Of a stretch of 64,000 bases of DNA, positions 34,882 through 43,819 are shown piece by piece. This stretch comes from Endozoicomonas sp965208385. Its GTDB lineage: Bacteria; Pseudomonadota; Gammaproteobacteria; Pseudomonadales; Endozoicomonadaceae. Both the position numbers and the translations under genes were made by a program. Positions within the stretch are counted from its first letter, which is position 1; each line of letters begins with the position of its first letter. The DNA lies in the NCBI GenBank assembly GCA_965208385.1, contig CBDBOO010000044.1, positions 1 through 64,000 of the forward strand, given 5' to 3'. The notes under the pieces were generated by a model. The model made no database searches and was not told the DNA's origin. It saw only the letters and a program-made list of their open reading frames with translations.

Positions 34882-36588
34882 TCATAATGCAGACTGCAAT
34901 TCTGTATCTTCAGGTTCAGCGGATATGGGCTCTTTCTGCCAGATTATTTCGTTGCCTTCATTGTTACTTTCAATCCACGATCGGTATCGTGCATCAATTT
35001 TATGCCGCTTGAGTTTCATGGTCGGTGTCATCAGATCATTTTCAGCGGTCCATTCTTCACTGATAATAAAGGTCTGCATAATACGTTCATGTTTCGACAG
35101 TTTGCCATTGACCAGTTCGACCCTTTCCATAAGTCGTACTTCTGTGGTTTCGGGTGTTTGTTTCCATCCTAGCTCCGACAAACGAACCAGCAGTACCGGC
35201 TGGAGCATATCGGATCCCAGAAGACAAAGTTCAGACAGCTCGCTGAGTTCAGCCAGCATTGATTCAATGGGAACCGGACTGACGAACTTTCCCCGTAAGG
35301 TTTTAAACGTTTCTTTCAATCGACCGGTGATTTTCAGGTTTCCCTGATCGTCCCATTCACCCATGTCACCGCTGCTATACCAGTCGTTCGTGATAACGTC
35401 TGAAGTGGCTTCCGGCGCAAGATAGTAACCAAGCATCATACTTTGTGTCTTAAAAAGAACTTCACCCTGATCCGATATCTTTACCTCAATATCAGGCATA
35501 GGTTTTCCCACGGTTCCGGGCACAATCTGATCTCCCTGGGCAATGCATCCATAGGCAAGATTTTCTGTCATGCCATAACCTTCCCTGATGTTTATCCCCA
35601 GTCGCCTGTACCAGAGAATCACATCAGCAGACAGTGATGCGGCACCGGAAAGTATATGATTAGCTCTCGAAAGACCGAGTTGCTTCCTGATTTTTTTCTT
35701 TATCAGAGTAGAAACCAGTGGAATGGAGAGAAGGAGGTTAAGTTTTTCGGGAGACAGTTTACTTTCAATACCTTCCTTGAATTTCATCCAGAGCCGTGGC
35801 ACCGAGAAGAACAGGGTGGGTTGAACATCCTGCAGATTACTTATGAAAGTATCCAGGTTTTCTGCGAAGTTGACCTGGGCGCCACTGTATAAACTTAATA
35901 ACTCTACGGTAACCCGTTCGGCAGCGTGAGCCAGTGGCAGATAAGAAATAAAATGATCATGCTCGGTGTATGGGAAATGGCGAAGCATGCCTGATATGGC
36001 AAAGTCGGCTGTTCTGAACGAGTGCATTACCCCTTTAGGATTTCCTGTGGTGCCAGAGGTGTACATAATAGTGAATACCTGATCGATATCCGGCCTTGGA
36101 TTTTCAGAAAGAGGCTGCTGTCGTTCGATAATCTGGTCAAAACTATCCTTACAGGACAGTTCGCAACCATAGAGACTGATTTTTTCAATGTCTGCAGGCA
36201 GGGCTTCTGCCAGTACCTCTGGGAAATCAAGTCGACCTATGAATATAAGTGGGCACTGGGCATGGTTCAGAATGTAGTCGAGGGTTTCAGTTGACTGACC
36301 CGGGTAGAGAGGAATACTAATATGCCCGCTCATCATTATCGCCAGATCAACCACAAACCACTCGTAACAATTTTTTGAATGGAGGGCGATACGACTACCT
36401 TTTGGAAGGTCTTTTTCGATTATCCATCCGGCCAGTTTACGCACTTTTTCAGCGAAATTCTGCCAAGTGTACTCCGACCACTGACCATTTCTGGCCTGTC
36501 TGAGATAAACCGATTGAGCGTGATTTTTTTCACGGTCATAAAAATGATCGAGTACAGATCGGCATTCCTGAATTTTCAGTCCTGACAT
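34882..36588 (-). CDS. AMP-binding long-chain acyl-CoA synthetase family protein
   Basis: The 568-residue protein is an ANL-superfamily adenylating enzyme that should activate a carboxylic acid as acyl-AMP and pass it to CoA. The phosphate-binding loop is YTSGTTGNPKGVMHS; the A5-type motif is REGYGMTEN, followed by the A7/A8 region DWYSSGDMGEWDDQGNLKITGRLKETFKT. The layout resembles the eukaryote-like and FadD15-type group more than the classical FadD at 50120. The final lysine-bearing segment is replaced by a diverged tail, so the exact substrate is uncertain. It is monocistronic and divergent from no obvious partner. Confidence 0.88.
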   Translation of the reverse strand: MSGLKIQECRSVLDHFYDREKNHAQSVYLRQARNGQWSEYTWQNFAEKVRKLAGWIIEKDLPKGSRIALHSKNCYEWFVVDLAIMMSGHISIPLYPGQSTETLDYILNHAQCPLIFIGRLDFPEVLAEALPADIEKISLYGCELSCKDSFDQIIERQQPLSENPRPDIDQVFTIMYTSGTTGNPKGVMHSFRTADFAISGMLRHFPYTEHDHFISYLPLAHAAERVTVELLSLYSGAQVNFAENLDTFISNLQDVQPTLFFSVPRLWMKFKEGIESKLSPEKLNLLLSIPLVSTLIKKKIRKQLGLSRANHILSGAASLSADVILWYRRLGINIREGYGMTENLAYGCIAQGDQIVPGTVGKPMPDIEVKISDQGEVLFKTQSMMLGYYLAPEATSDVITNDWYSSGDMGEWDDQGNLKITGRLKETFKTLRGKFVSPVPIESMLAELSELSELCLLGSDMLQPVLLVRLSELGWKQTPETTEVRLMERVELVNGKLSKHERIMQTFIISEEWTAENDLMTPTMKLKRHKIDARYRSWIESNNEGNEIIWQKEPISAEPEDTELQSAL

Positions 36589-36657
36589 AGTGTTTTCCAG
36601 TTTTTTATTATTATTTTCAGTTCACCTTAACTCATGGCGGATCGTCAGGCCACTTAT

Positions 36658-36787
36658 CTATTATACCCATCGCCTTTCAAGATGATGCGTTGTTGTCTGC
36701 CCTCACTCACCCCGATCACCTATCACTTGTAGGCTCACGGGGCTTCACTCGGTTGACGCCTAGCCTCATCTTGAAAATCAACGGGTA
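36658..36787. repeat. Imperfect palindromic intergenic repeat overlapping the mobB 3' end
   Basis: The ends (TATACCCATCGCCTTTCAAG and its imperfect inverse in the segment ending CAACGGGTATA) bracket about 130 bp with further internal hairpins around the GATCACC and GCTCACGGGGC regions. It looks like a dispersed REP/MITE-type element. The last residues of MobB are encoded inside it. Confidence 0.6.
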
Positions 36788-37307
36788 TAGACATAAATAT
36801 CATTATAAACTGTACGACACTTTCAGGATGATTAATATCCAGTAAGGGCAGTTCTTCTGGCAGGTTTACAGATGGTGTACCATCGCAGGCCAGGGCAATA
36901 ATATTGGCATCATTTTGGAAGAGATACGGTTTCTCGTACTTCGTTCGGTGTAATTCGATTTTTGGGATATCCGCTTCCCTGAAGCCTTCTACCAACACCA
37001 GGTCAAGTCGTTTCAGGTCAAGCAATCTTAGCTGTTCATTCAGGTTGTGTTCTACGATGTCAGGATATTCTGTATAACATATGGAACGTTTTGGTGTGCT
37101 CAAAACCAGCTGGCTGGCTCCGGCCCTGCGAAGGCGGTAACTGTCTTTACCCGGTTTGTCAGGATCAATATCGTGATGAGAAGCTTTGATCAATCCCAGC
37201 TTCAATCCTCTGCTTATCAACAGAGGAATCAATTGCTCCAATAAGGTTGTTTTTCCGGTACCACTGAAAGCAGCAAAACCAATAATAGGCGGAGTGGGCA
37301 TGGTCAT
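36735..37307 (-). CDS. mobB: Molybdopterin-guanine dinucleotide biosynthesis adaptor protein MobB
   Basis: MobB is a GTP-binding partner of MobA in making the guanine dinucleotide form of the molybdenum cofactor. Matches include the Walker A loop FAAFSGTGKTTLL, LKLGLIKASHHDIDPDKPGKDSYRLRRAGA and LDLVLVEGFREADIPKIELHR. The ATG at 37307 is nearest the family start; earlier codons to 37334 are possible. The C-terminal VDFQDEARRQPSEAP is encoded by a palindromic repeat and lacks similarity to other MobB proteins, so the end was probably replaced. It is divergent from moaA across about 300 bp. Confidence 0.93.
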   Translation of the reverse strand: MTMPTPPIIGFAAFSGTGKTTLLEQLIPLLISRGLKLGLIKASHHDIDPDKPGKDSYRLRRAGASQLVLSTPKRSICYTEYPDIVEHNLNEQLRLLDLKRLDLVLVEGFREADIPKIELHRTKYEKPYLFQNDANIIALACDGTPSVNLPEELPLLDINHPESVVQFIMIFMSIPVDFQDEARRQPSEAP

Positions 37308-37404
37308 TCTGGCTGTTGGGAAAACAGGCAGCATATCAGTTTATGTTGGTGATATACTGCGGCAGATCATGGTTTTGGTAGTATCATAGCGGTACTATCC
37401 GTTG

Positions 37405-37431
37405 TGGCCTTTATGGCCTTTATGGCCTTTA
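37405..37431. repeat. 9-bp tandem repeat TGGCCTTTA x3
   Basis: Three exact copies of TGGCCTTTA and a degenerate fourth (TGGCCGTTG) lie between mobB and moaA, upstream of the riboswitch region. Confidence 0.85.
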
Positions 37432-37473
37432 TGGCCGTTGTGAAAAAAATCTCGTGTTTCAGCGAGATATTAC

Positions 37474-37497
37474 GTCAGGCATAATTGTATGCCTGAC
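37474..37497 (+). other. Perfect 10-bp hairpin in the moaA leader region
   Basis: GTCAGGCATA and TATGCCTGAC form a perfect stem with the four-base loop ATTG, and a smaller hairpin ATCTCG...CGAGAT lies just before it. Their role (transcript end or part of the leader) is unclear. Confidence 0.5.
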
Positions 37498-37511
37498 ATA
37501 CTCAATTTTAT

Positions 37512-37626
37512 AGAGCGAGCGCCGAGCTTCAGTTCCTACGCTGTTTCGCAGTATGGGCTGGAAGCCGTGATCTCCGGATCACCAGGGTAGCAGAAGAAAT
37601 TCTGCTGCCTCCCGCGATTGGAAAGG
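37512..37626 (+). promoter_or_regulatory. Molybdenum cofactor (Moco) riboswitch upstream of moaA
   Basis: The sequence preserves blocks I recognise from Moco RNA motifs in front of moaA. These are GCCGAGC near the 5' side, then ATGGGCTGGAAGCC, CACCAGGGTAGCAG paired across GAAGAAATT with CTGCTGCCTCCC, and a final GATTGGAAAGG containing the ribosome site. Sequestration of that site by the ligand-bound fold would repress MoaA synthesis when the cofactor is abundant. Identification is by sequence and context only. Confidence 0.8.
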
Positions 37627-37632
37627 TGTTCT

Positions 37633-38613
37633 ATGCAAGCGTTACAAGATTCTATGGGGCGAAAGTTCCCATACCTTCGGTTGTCTGTGACAGACCTGTG
37701 TAACTTCAGTTGTAATTATTGTCTGCCTGATGGCTGCACTGATCATCATCATAGTGAATCCCTTTCTCTGGACGAGCTTCGTCGTCTGGTTACGGCTTTT
37801 GCTGCCATTGGCGTTGAGAAAATTCGTCTCACCGGAGGCGAGCCTACGCTTCGTAGTGATTTTCTGGATATCGTAAAGACAATTCGACAGATACCTGGCA
37901 TCAAAAAGCTGGCCATGACCACTAACGGTTATAAGATGGATCAGCGTGTGACGTCATGGATGGATGCCGGTATAGATGGCATTAACGTCAGTGTTGATAG
38001 TCTGGATCCCCGAGCTTTTGAATTGATTACAGGGCATAACCGGTTACAGGAAATTCTGGCAGGTATTGAGACAGCATTTTCCCATGGCATGTCAGTGATA
38101 AAGGTAAATGCTGTAGCCATGAAAGGCGTTAATGATGACGAACTGGATGTTTTTCTGGAATGGATTCGAAAGCACCCTATTACGATTCGCTTCATAGAGT
38201 TGATGCAGACCGGTGAAAATGAAGACTTTTTTCAGAAGCATCATTTTCCCGGGAAAAAAATTCGGGAGCGACTGCTGGAAAAGAACTGGGTGCACATTGC
38301 CCGTTCTGCCGATGCCGGCCCTGCACAGGAATTCTTTCATAGCGAGTATGAGGGAAAAGTAGGGCTGATCATGCCATACGCAAAAGATTTCTGTAATGAC
38401 TGTAATCGTCTTCGGGTGACCAGTCTTGGGCAGCTGCAATTATGTTTGTTTGCTGAATCAGGGATGGATCTCAGGGATTTGTTGCAAAGTGATAATCAGC
38501 AAGCTGAATTGATTGATCGTATCCGTACGTCATTAGCCCTGAAACAGGATGGTCATTTTCTGGATCAGGGGTTAACCGGTGGAACCCGGAATCTGGCTCA
38601 GCTGGGAGGTTAA
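37633..38613 (+). CDS. moaA: GTP 3',8-cyclase MoaA
   Basis: MoaA is the radical-SAM enzyme that starts molybdenum cofactor synthesis from GTP. The ATG at 37633 follows GGAAAGG, the end of the riboswitch, and gives 326 residues. The N-terminal cluster site is CNFSCNYC, the SAM-binding GGE appears in IRLTGGEPTLR, and the C-terminal cluster site is CNDCNRLRVTSLGQLQLC. The protein ends in Gly-Gly as required for this enzyme. mobB is on the opposite strand upstream. The other moa genes are not in the window. Confidence 0.97.
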   Translation: MQALQDSMGRKFPYLRLSVTDLCNFSCNYCLPDGCTDHHHSESLSLDELRRLVTAFAAIGVEKIRLTGGEPTLRSDFLDIVKTIRQIPGIKKLAMTTNGYKMDQRVTSWMDAGIDGINVSVDSLDPRAFELITGHNRLQEILAGIETAFSHGMSVIKVNAVAMKGVNDDELDVFLEWIRKHPITIRFIELMQTGENEDFFQKHHFPGKKIRERLLEKNWVHIARSADAGPAQEFFHSEYEGKVGLIMPYAKDFCNDCNRLRVTSLGQLQLCLFAESGMDLRDLLQSDNQQAELIDRIRTSLALKQDGHFLDQGLTGGTRNLAQLGG

Positions 38614-38691
38614 TGTTCGATTTTTTTATACTTTATTGGTGTTATTCCAATCAAGACTGTTTGATAAAATACTCTATATGATGTTTTGTTC

Positions 38692-38718
38692 GTAGATAAA
38701 GCAGGGGGCTTTATCTAC
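38692..38718 (+). terminator. Perfect hairpin between moaA and the cytochrome gene
   Basis: GTAGATAAAGC and GCTTTATCTAC form an 11-bp stem with an AGGGG loop, followed by AAAATTATT. It is a likely moaA terminator or a leader hairpin of the cytochrome gene, whose start lies 26 bp downstream; there is no strong T-run. Confidence 0.5.
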
Positions 38719-38743
38719 AAAATTATTAGATGTGGGATATAAA

Positions 38744-39058
38744 ATGAGAATAAGGCATGTTGTTTTGGGGGTGATGCTATCAGTGTTGCCAGTATTGAGT
38801 ATGGCTGCTGGCGATGCCGCTGCAGGTAAAAGTAAATCTGTAGTTTGTGCTGCCTGTCATGGTTCAAAAGGAATAGCTGTGATTCCAGGCTATCCAAATC
38901 TGTCCGGTCAGAACAGTCAGTATCTTGCGTCGGCATTGAAAGCGTATAAAAATAAGCAGAGAAATGGTGGTATGGCTGCAGTTATGCAGGCTCAGGTCTC
39001 TATTCTATCGGATCAGGATATTGCCAATCTTGCCGCGTACTACAGTAGCCTTAAGTAA
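38744..39058 (+). CDS. Class I c-type cytochrome
   Basis: The ATG at 38744 follows GGGAT and begins a signal peptide (MRIRHVVLGVMLSVLPVLSMAAG). The mature domain of about 80 residues has the heme attachment motif CAACH, the loop GYPNLSGQNSQYL and the axial Met in NGGMAAVM. This size and layout fit periplasmic electron carriers of the cytochrome c4/c5/c553 group, which shuttle electrons to terminal oxidases. It is monocistronic, with a palindromic repeat directly after its stop codon. Confidence 0.92.
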   Translation: MRIRHVVLGVMLSVLPVLSMAAGDAAAGKSKSVVCAACHGSKGIAVIPGYPNLSGQNSQYLASALKAYKNKQRNGGMAAVMQAQVSILSDQDIANLAAYYSSLK

Positions 39059-39143
39059 TATCATTTCAGAATTCTAATTATGCTATTTCGCAGCCTTTTC
39101 AGATTCGAATTCTGCGTTGTTCCTTGTCATAGCTACGGTTATG
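39056..39143. repeat. Dispersed intergenic repeat, copy 1
   Basis: The segment starts at TAATATCATTTC and contains AATTATGCTATT, CCTTTTC and CTGCGTTG blocks. It aligns along about 88 bp with 49651-49741. The right part can fold back (TTTTCAGATTCG against GAGTCTGAAAGT at about 39169). Beyond it, up to fbp at 39407, I see no gene. Confidence 0.65.
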
Positions 39144-39406
39144 ACTCGTCACTCCGCCTTGTCTATGAGTCTGAAAGTCATGTTCATAATGCCTGTTAGA
39201 AATTGGCAATGGCATACGATGTCGACGTTTGGCTTGGAGCGGTAGAACCTCGTAATATTTCTGCCGTTTATTCTCTCTGAAAATATACGGCTGGTGGCTT
39301 CTTCATTGTATTGAAGTAAATCCTAGAATGTATTGATTTCCCCTGTTACTTTCGGCAATCTGTCCAAAAATTTATCAAACTATTCCAATTTAATTTTCGG
39401 GGAAGC

Positions 39407-41368
39407 ATGAAAGGATTCGATTATCTGAAACTGCTGGCCAAGCAGTATCCAACTGTCGCTGATGTCACCACAGAGCTGATCAATCTAAAAGCTATTCTTA
39501 ACCTTCCGAAAGGAACAGAACATTTTTTAACCGATATTCATGGCGAGTATGAAGCGTTTTCTCATCACCTGAGAACAGCGTCGGGTGTATTAATGTTTAA
39601 GATTGAAGATATCTTCGGATATTCCATATCGGATCAGGAGAAGAAATATCTTGCAACGCTGATTTGTTACCCCGGAGAGAGGCTTCAGTTTGTAAAAAGT
39701 TCCGGCAAAAAATTAGATGATTGGTATAGAGTAAATATCTATCGGCTCATTTCAGTATGTAAGGTTGTTTCATCAAAATATACCCGATCAAAAGTTCGTA
39801 ATTCTTTGCCAAAGGATTTTGCTTATATTCTTGATGAGTTGTTGAATCTGGAAAGTACTCAGCTAAATAAGGAAGATTATTATCATCAGATTATTAATAC
39901 GATTATTGAACTCGATCGTTCTGATGAATTCATAGTTGCACTGAGCAAGGTGATTCAACGTCTTGCGGTGGACAAGCTGCATATTATAGGCGATATCTAT
40001 GACCGGGGACCTTTTCCGGACAAGGTGATGGATGAGCTAATGGCTTATCATTCCGTGGATATTCAATGGGGTAACCATGACATTCTCTGGATGGGAGCTG
40101 CGCTTGGGCATCCGTTGATGGTGGCTACAGCTATCAGAATCTCCCTGAGATACAGTAATCTGGAATCTCTTGAGGAAGCGTATGGTATTAATATGCTGCC
40201 CCTCGGGCATCTTGCCATGGATGTATACAGGGATGATCCCTGTAATGAATTTATGCCCCGACAAAGTAATGAAGGATTTTATGCCGAGAAGGATCGCCGG
40301 TTGATTGCCCGAATGCATAAAGCCATTGCGGTCATTCAGTTCAAGCTTGAAGGGCAGATGCTTAAGCGTCGGAAAGAATTTCTGATGGATGACCGGATTG
40401 TACTGGATCAGGTTGATTATGAATCGGGTACGTTGAAAACCGATCTGGGTGAATTTCCTCTTACCAGTTGTCACTTCCCCACCATTGATCCTGAAGACCC
40501 CTGTCGTTTAACCGCAGAGGAACAGGAAGTTATTGATCGACTGAGTTTCTATTTTAAAAATAGCGAAAAGCTGCAGAAGCATATCCATTTCTTTTACACC
40601 AATGGCAGTCTCTATCTTAGTTATAACGGCAATCTTCTCTATCACGGTTGTATTCTTCTGGATAAGGACGGTGATTTCGAGAAACTGGCGATCGGTGATA
40701 AGGAGTATGCTGGCAGGGAGTTGCTGGATAAACTCGAAGAGCTGGTTCGTAAGGCGCATTATACGAAGGATGTCGATGATGTTGATTGGCTCTGGTATCT
40801 ATGGACTGGTCCTAAATCCCCTATGTTTGCCAAACGTAAAATGGCAACCTTCGAGCGATACTTCACTAAAGATAAAGCGCTTCATAAAGAAGAGTTGAAT
40901 CCATACTTTTCCATGCGTGAAGATGAAGGCGCCTGTCGGAAAATATTATCCGCCTTTGATCTTGATCCTGACCATGGTCATATTATTACCGGCCATACAC
41001 CAGTGAAAGTTGTTGATGGTGAAAGCCCGATTAAAGCGAATGGTCGTCTGTTGGTCATTGACGGCGGGTTGTCAAAACCCTATCAGTCACAAACCGGTCT
41101 GGCTGGATTTACATTGATTTATAACTCCTGGGGATTACGCCTGGTTTCACACAAGCCTTTTCAATCGGTTGATGATGTTATCAGTCAGGGCGTTGAGGTG
41201 AACTCTGATATGCGGGTATTAAAGAAAACCAATCGAAAGAGAGTGGCCGATACCGATACAGGGCGAGCGCTAATTGATGAGAAAAAAGGTCTTATGGCGC
41301 TTCTGGAAGCTTATCGAAATGGTCAGATACAGGAAGGTTTGACCCAGGGGAACGATTACTTGATCTAA
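39407..41368 (+). CDS. fbp: Class III fructose-1,6-bisphosphatase
   Basis: This 653-residue enzyme removes the 1-phosphate from fructose 1,6-bisphosphate in gluconeogenesis. The family is the large Firmicutes-type enzyme, different from the class I and II enzymes usual in gammaproteobacteria. Visible motifs are the calcineurin-like metal ligands LTDIHGEYEAF, IIGDIYDRGPFPDKV, WGNHDILWMGA and HIITGHTPVKV. A GGGGAAGC ribosome site lies just upstream. The gene is alone, preceded by 350 bp of non-coding DNA. Its base composition is not obviously foreign, but the family distribution suggests acquisition by transfer. Confidence 0.93.
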   Translation: MKGFDYLKLLAKQYPTVADVTTELINLKAILNLPKGTEHFLTDIHGEYEAFSHHLRTASGVLMFKIEDIFGYSISDQEKKYLATLICYPGERLQFVKSSGKKLDDWYRVNIYRLISVCKVVSSKYTRSKVRNSLPKDFAYILDELLNLESTQLNKEDYYHQIINTIIELDRSDEFIVALSKVIQRLAVDKLHIIGDIYDRGPFPDKVMDELMAYHSVDIQWGNHDILWMGAALGHPLMVATAIRISLRYSNLESLEEAYGINMLPLGHLAMDVYRDDPCNEFMPRQSNEGFYAEKDRRLIARMHKAIAVIQFKLEGQMLKRRKEFLMDDRIVLDQVDYESGTLKTDLGEFPLTSCHFPTIDPEDPCRLTAEEQEVIDRLSFYFKNSEKLQKHIHFFYTNGSLYLSYNGNLLYHGCILLDKDGDFEKLAIGDKEYAGRELLDKLEELVRKAHYTKDVDDVDWLWYLWTGPKSPMFAKRKMATFERYFTKDKALHKEELNPYFSMREDEGACRKILSAFDLDPDHGHIITGHTPVKVVDGESPIKANGRLLVIDGGLSKPYQSQTGLAGFTLIYNSWGLRLVSHKPFQSVDDVISQGVEVNSDMRVLKKTNRKRVADTDTGRALIDEKKGLMALLEAYRNGQIQEGLTQGNDYLI

Positions 41369-41539
41369 GTCAATAAACCTCAGGTTCGATTGGGGTTAGT
41401 ATTTGTACATACAGCTTACCCGGCTGTGCATGTCGTATTTCCCGTCTGGCTATCACCCCAGTCGACGAGAAATATAGAAACTCACACAAGAGTTCTTCGG
41501 CAACAGCAATTTCCATTTTTTCTCGTGCAGTTTCGGAGT

Positions 41540-43030
41540 ATGTATGAAACGAGAACAGGGGCCTCGCGCACCGGGTTTATTCTCGCAGCTGTTGGCTCTG
41601 CAATCGGTCTTGGTAATATCTGGCGTTTCCCCTATATGGCCTATGAAAATGGCGGGGGCGCATTTCTCATTCCTTATTTTTTTGCCATGCTCTCCGCAGG
41701 CATTCCATTCATGATCATGGAGTTTGGTCTGGGCCAAAAGCTTCGTGGTTCTGCTCCAGCCGTTTTTGCTAAATTAAATATCAAAATGGAATTTCTTGGC
41801 TGGTTTCAAGTGTTAATCGCTGCTGTTATTGCCTGCTATTACGTGGTGATTATAGGCTGGGGGATTTCTTATTTTGGGTTTTCCTTTACCCAGAGCTGGG
41901 GGGCGGATGCCAATGCTTTCTTCTTTGGTGACTATCTGCAATTAGGCAGTGAGAATAGTCCATCTAAACTGGGCTCTCTGCAATGGCATATAGTTGTTCC
42001 GGTACTCATAGCCTGGGGTGTCAGTTTTTATGCAACATTCACCGGGGTGAGAGGTGGAATTGAGCGTCTTGGTAAAGTCATGATGCCATTGTTGTTTATT
42101 ATGGTGGTGGTATTAACCATTCGGGTGTTGATGCTGCCGGGTGCAGCGGAAGGTGTAGACTGGCTGTTCAAACCTGATTTCAGTGCGTTACTTGATCCAG
42201 CAGTATGGTCCGCAGCTTATGGTCAGATATTCTTCTCCCTGAGTGTAGGCTTTGCCATCATGATTGCCTACTCCAGTTATTTGCCTGAAAAATCAGATAT
42301 CAATAACAATGCTGTAATGACGGTGTTCATTAATTGTGGTTTTTCATTACTGGCCGGGGTCATGGTTTTCGCCGTACTGGGATATATGGCTGGTGAACAA
42401 GGTGTTGCGATTACAGAAGTGGTGAGCTCCGGTGTTGGGCTGGCTTTTGTTACCTTACCTGCAGCTATTGATTTATTACCGCTGCCATGGCTTTTGGGTC
42501 CCATATTTTTTCTTGCCCTGGTAGTGGCGGGATTCAGTTCGCATATATCCATAATGGAAGCAATTGTATCTTCCGCTATTGATAAAATGGGCTGGGAGCG
42601 TCGTAAAGCTGCATCGATTATCTGTGGTTCCGGCGCATTTCTGTCTCTGATATTTGCTACCAATGGAGGTTTGCTGCTTCTGGATCTGGTGGATTACTAC
42701 ATCAATAATATTGCTCTTTTGGGCAGTTGCCTTGCTGAATTGTTGTTGATTGCCTGGGTTTTCCGAAGATTGCCTGAGATCAGGAAACACACCAACAGTG
42801 TTTCAGAATTCGTTGTCGGTAAATGGTGGGAGCTGGCTATTGCCTATCTGTGTGTTGGCCTTCTGATGATTATTGTTGGCAACAACCTTTTCACCGCTGT
42901 AAGCGAAAATTACGGTGGCTACGTGACTGGCGATCAGCTTCTGTTTGGTTGGGGATTATTAGCGGCCATGCTGATCGGGAGCGCGGTCATTGCAGGTCAG
43001 CGTTCTTTTCTTTCATCTCAGGAGGCTTGA
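41540..43030 (+). CDS. Neurotransmitter:sodium symporter (NSS) family transporter, MetP-like
   Basis: I start at the ATG at 41540, because the family begins with GASRTGFILAAVGSAIGLGNIWRFPYMAYENGGGAFLIPYF, the sodium and substrate-binding helix 1. About 150 bp of open frame upstream do not look like family sequence. The protein has about twelve helices, including the FFSLSVGFAIMIAYSSYLP helix 6 motif. Sodium drives amino-acid uptake in this family. The gene is followed immediately, with overlap of the ribosome site and stop region, by a 30-codon ORF typical of the small MetS subunit, so a methionine/alanine transporter is likely. Confidence 0.9.
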   Translation: MYETRTGASRTGFILAAVGSAIGLGNIWRFPYMAYENGGGAFLIPYFFAMLSAGIPFMIMEFGLGQKLRGSAPAVFAKLNIKMEFLGWFQVLIAAVIACYYVVIIGWGISYFGFSFTQSWGADANAFFFGDYLQLGSENSPSKLGSLQWHIVVPVLIAWGVSFYATFTGVRGGIERLGKVMMPLLFIMVVVLTIRVLMLPGAAEGVDWLFKPDFSALLDPAVWSAAYGQIFFSLSVGFAIMIAYSSYLPEKSDINNNAVMTVFINCGFSLLAGVMVFAVLGYMAGEQGVAITEVVSSGVGLAFVTLPAAIDLLPLPWLLGPIFFLALVVAGFSSHISIMEAIVSSAIDKMGWERRKAASIICGSGAFLSLIFATNGGLLLLDLVDYYINNIALLGSCLAELLLIAWVFRRLPEIRKHTNSVSEFVVGKWWELAIAYLCVGLLMIIVGNNLFTAVSENYGGYVTGDQLLFGWGLLAAMLIGSAVIAGQRSFLSSQEA

Positions 43031-43031
43031 T

Positions 43032-43124
43032 ATGAGCACGATGGCAATAATAATGATGTTTTTCGGATTCGGAGTGACCTGGGGTGGCGCAATGCTATGT
43101 ATAAGAAGGGCGATGAAAGCCTGA
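43032..43124 (+). CDS. MetS-family small subunit of the NSS transporter
   Basis: This 30-codon ORF has a perfect AGGAGG ribosome site six bases before its ATG, and the site overlaps the end of the transporter gene. The peptide is one hydrophobic helix (STMAIIMMFFGFGVTWGGAM) with a basic C-terminus (IRRAMKA), the pattern of MetS subunits. In Corynebacterium, MetS is needed for the MetP transporter to work. It is easily missed because of its size. Confidence 0.85.
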   Translation: MSTMAIIMMFFGFGVTWGGAMLCIRRAMKA

Positions 43125-43243
43125 TGATCCGGTAATGGTTCGGGATCAGTGCGATCTCGATTTTATCTTACGATCATGCTTTTTTCTCCTTGCCTCTCTG
43201 TTACTATGCCGGCTGTTTTGCAGCCTTCGGAATTGAATACAGA

Positions 43244-43819
43244 ATGCGTCGTACCGTTTTTGATACTCCTGTGGTCAGTCATTTTTTCAGACTTGTTTCC
43301 TGGTTGCTGATCAGGTTGACAGGCTGGAAGATGGAAGGGAAAAAACCTCCAGCCAGAAAGTATGTTCTCATTGCAGCACCTCATACCAGTAACTGGGATT
43401 TCATTTACACCATTGCTCTCGCTTTTTCTTTTAATATAAAAGTGTATTGGATGGGGAAAAGCGGTTTGTTTAAAGGACCGATGGGGCCATGGATGCGTTT
43501 TATGGGAGGCATTCCTGTCTATCGTGACAAGGCTAATGGTCTGGTGCAGCAGGTTGCAGACAGGTTTAATAGTCATTCCGAGCTGGTGGTGGCGATTCCT
43601 CCGGAAGGAACGCGGGGGAAAGTGGGTCAGTGGAAGAGTGGTTTTTATCATGTAGCTAATACGGCAGGTGTTCCCATAGCGCTGGGTTTTCTTGATTTCC
43701 GAAAGAAAACGGGCGGATTTGGGCCCATGTTTTCCCCAACCGGAGATTTTGAGAAAGACCTTGCCAAAATTCAAGCGTTTTACAAAGATATTACCGGGAA
43801 GCATCCGGATCGATTTTAG
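43244..43819 (+). CDS. PlsC-like 1-acylglycerol-3-phosphate acyltransferase family protein
   Basis: The protein (191 residues from the ATG at 43244) has the two acyltransferase signatures: AAPHTSNWDF (catalytic HX4D) and IPPEGTRGK (substrate-binding PEGTR). A hydrophobic helix precedes the first. This compact, soluble-looking group (like YihG-related short forms) transfers acyl chains to lysophospholipids or related acceptors; the acceptor is unknown. An upstream extension to 43190 is unlikely because a methionine with GGAATTGA upstream exists at 43244. It lies after the MetP/MetS pair and before a long non-coding region. Confidence 0.88.
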   Translation: MRRTVFDTPVVSHFFRLVSWLLIRLTGWKMEGKKPPARKYVLIAAPHTSNWDFIYTIALAFSFNIKVYWMGKSGLFKGPMGPWMRFMGGIPVYRDKANGLVQQVADRFNSHSELVVAIPPEGTRGKVGQWKSGFYHVANTAGVPIALGFLDFRKKTGGFGPMFSPTGDFEKDLAKIQAFYKDITGKHPDRF

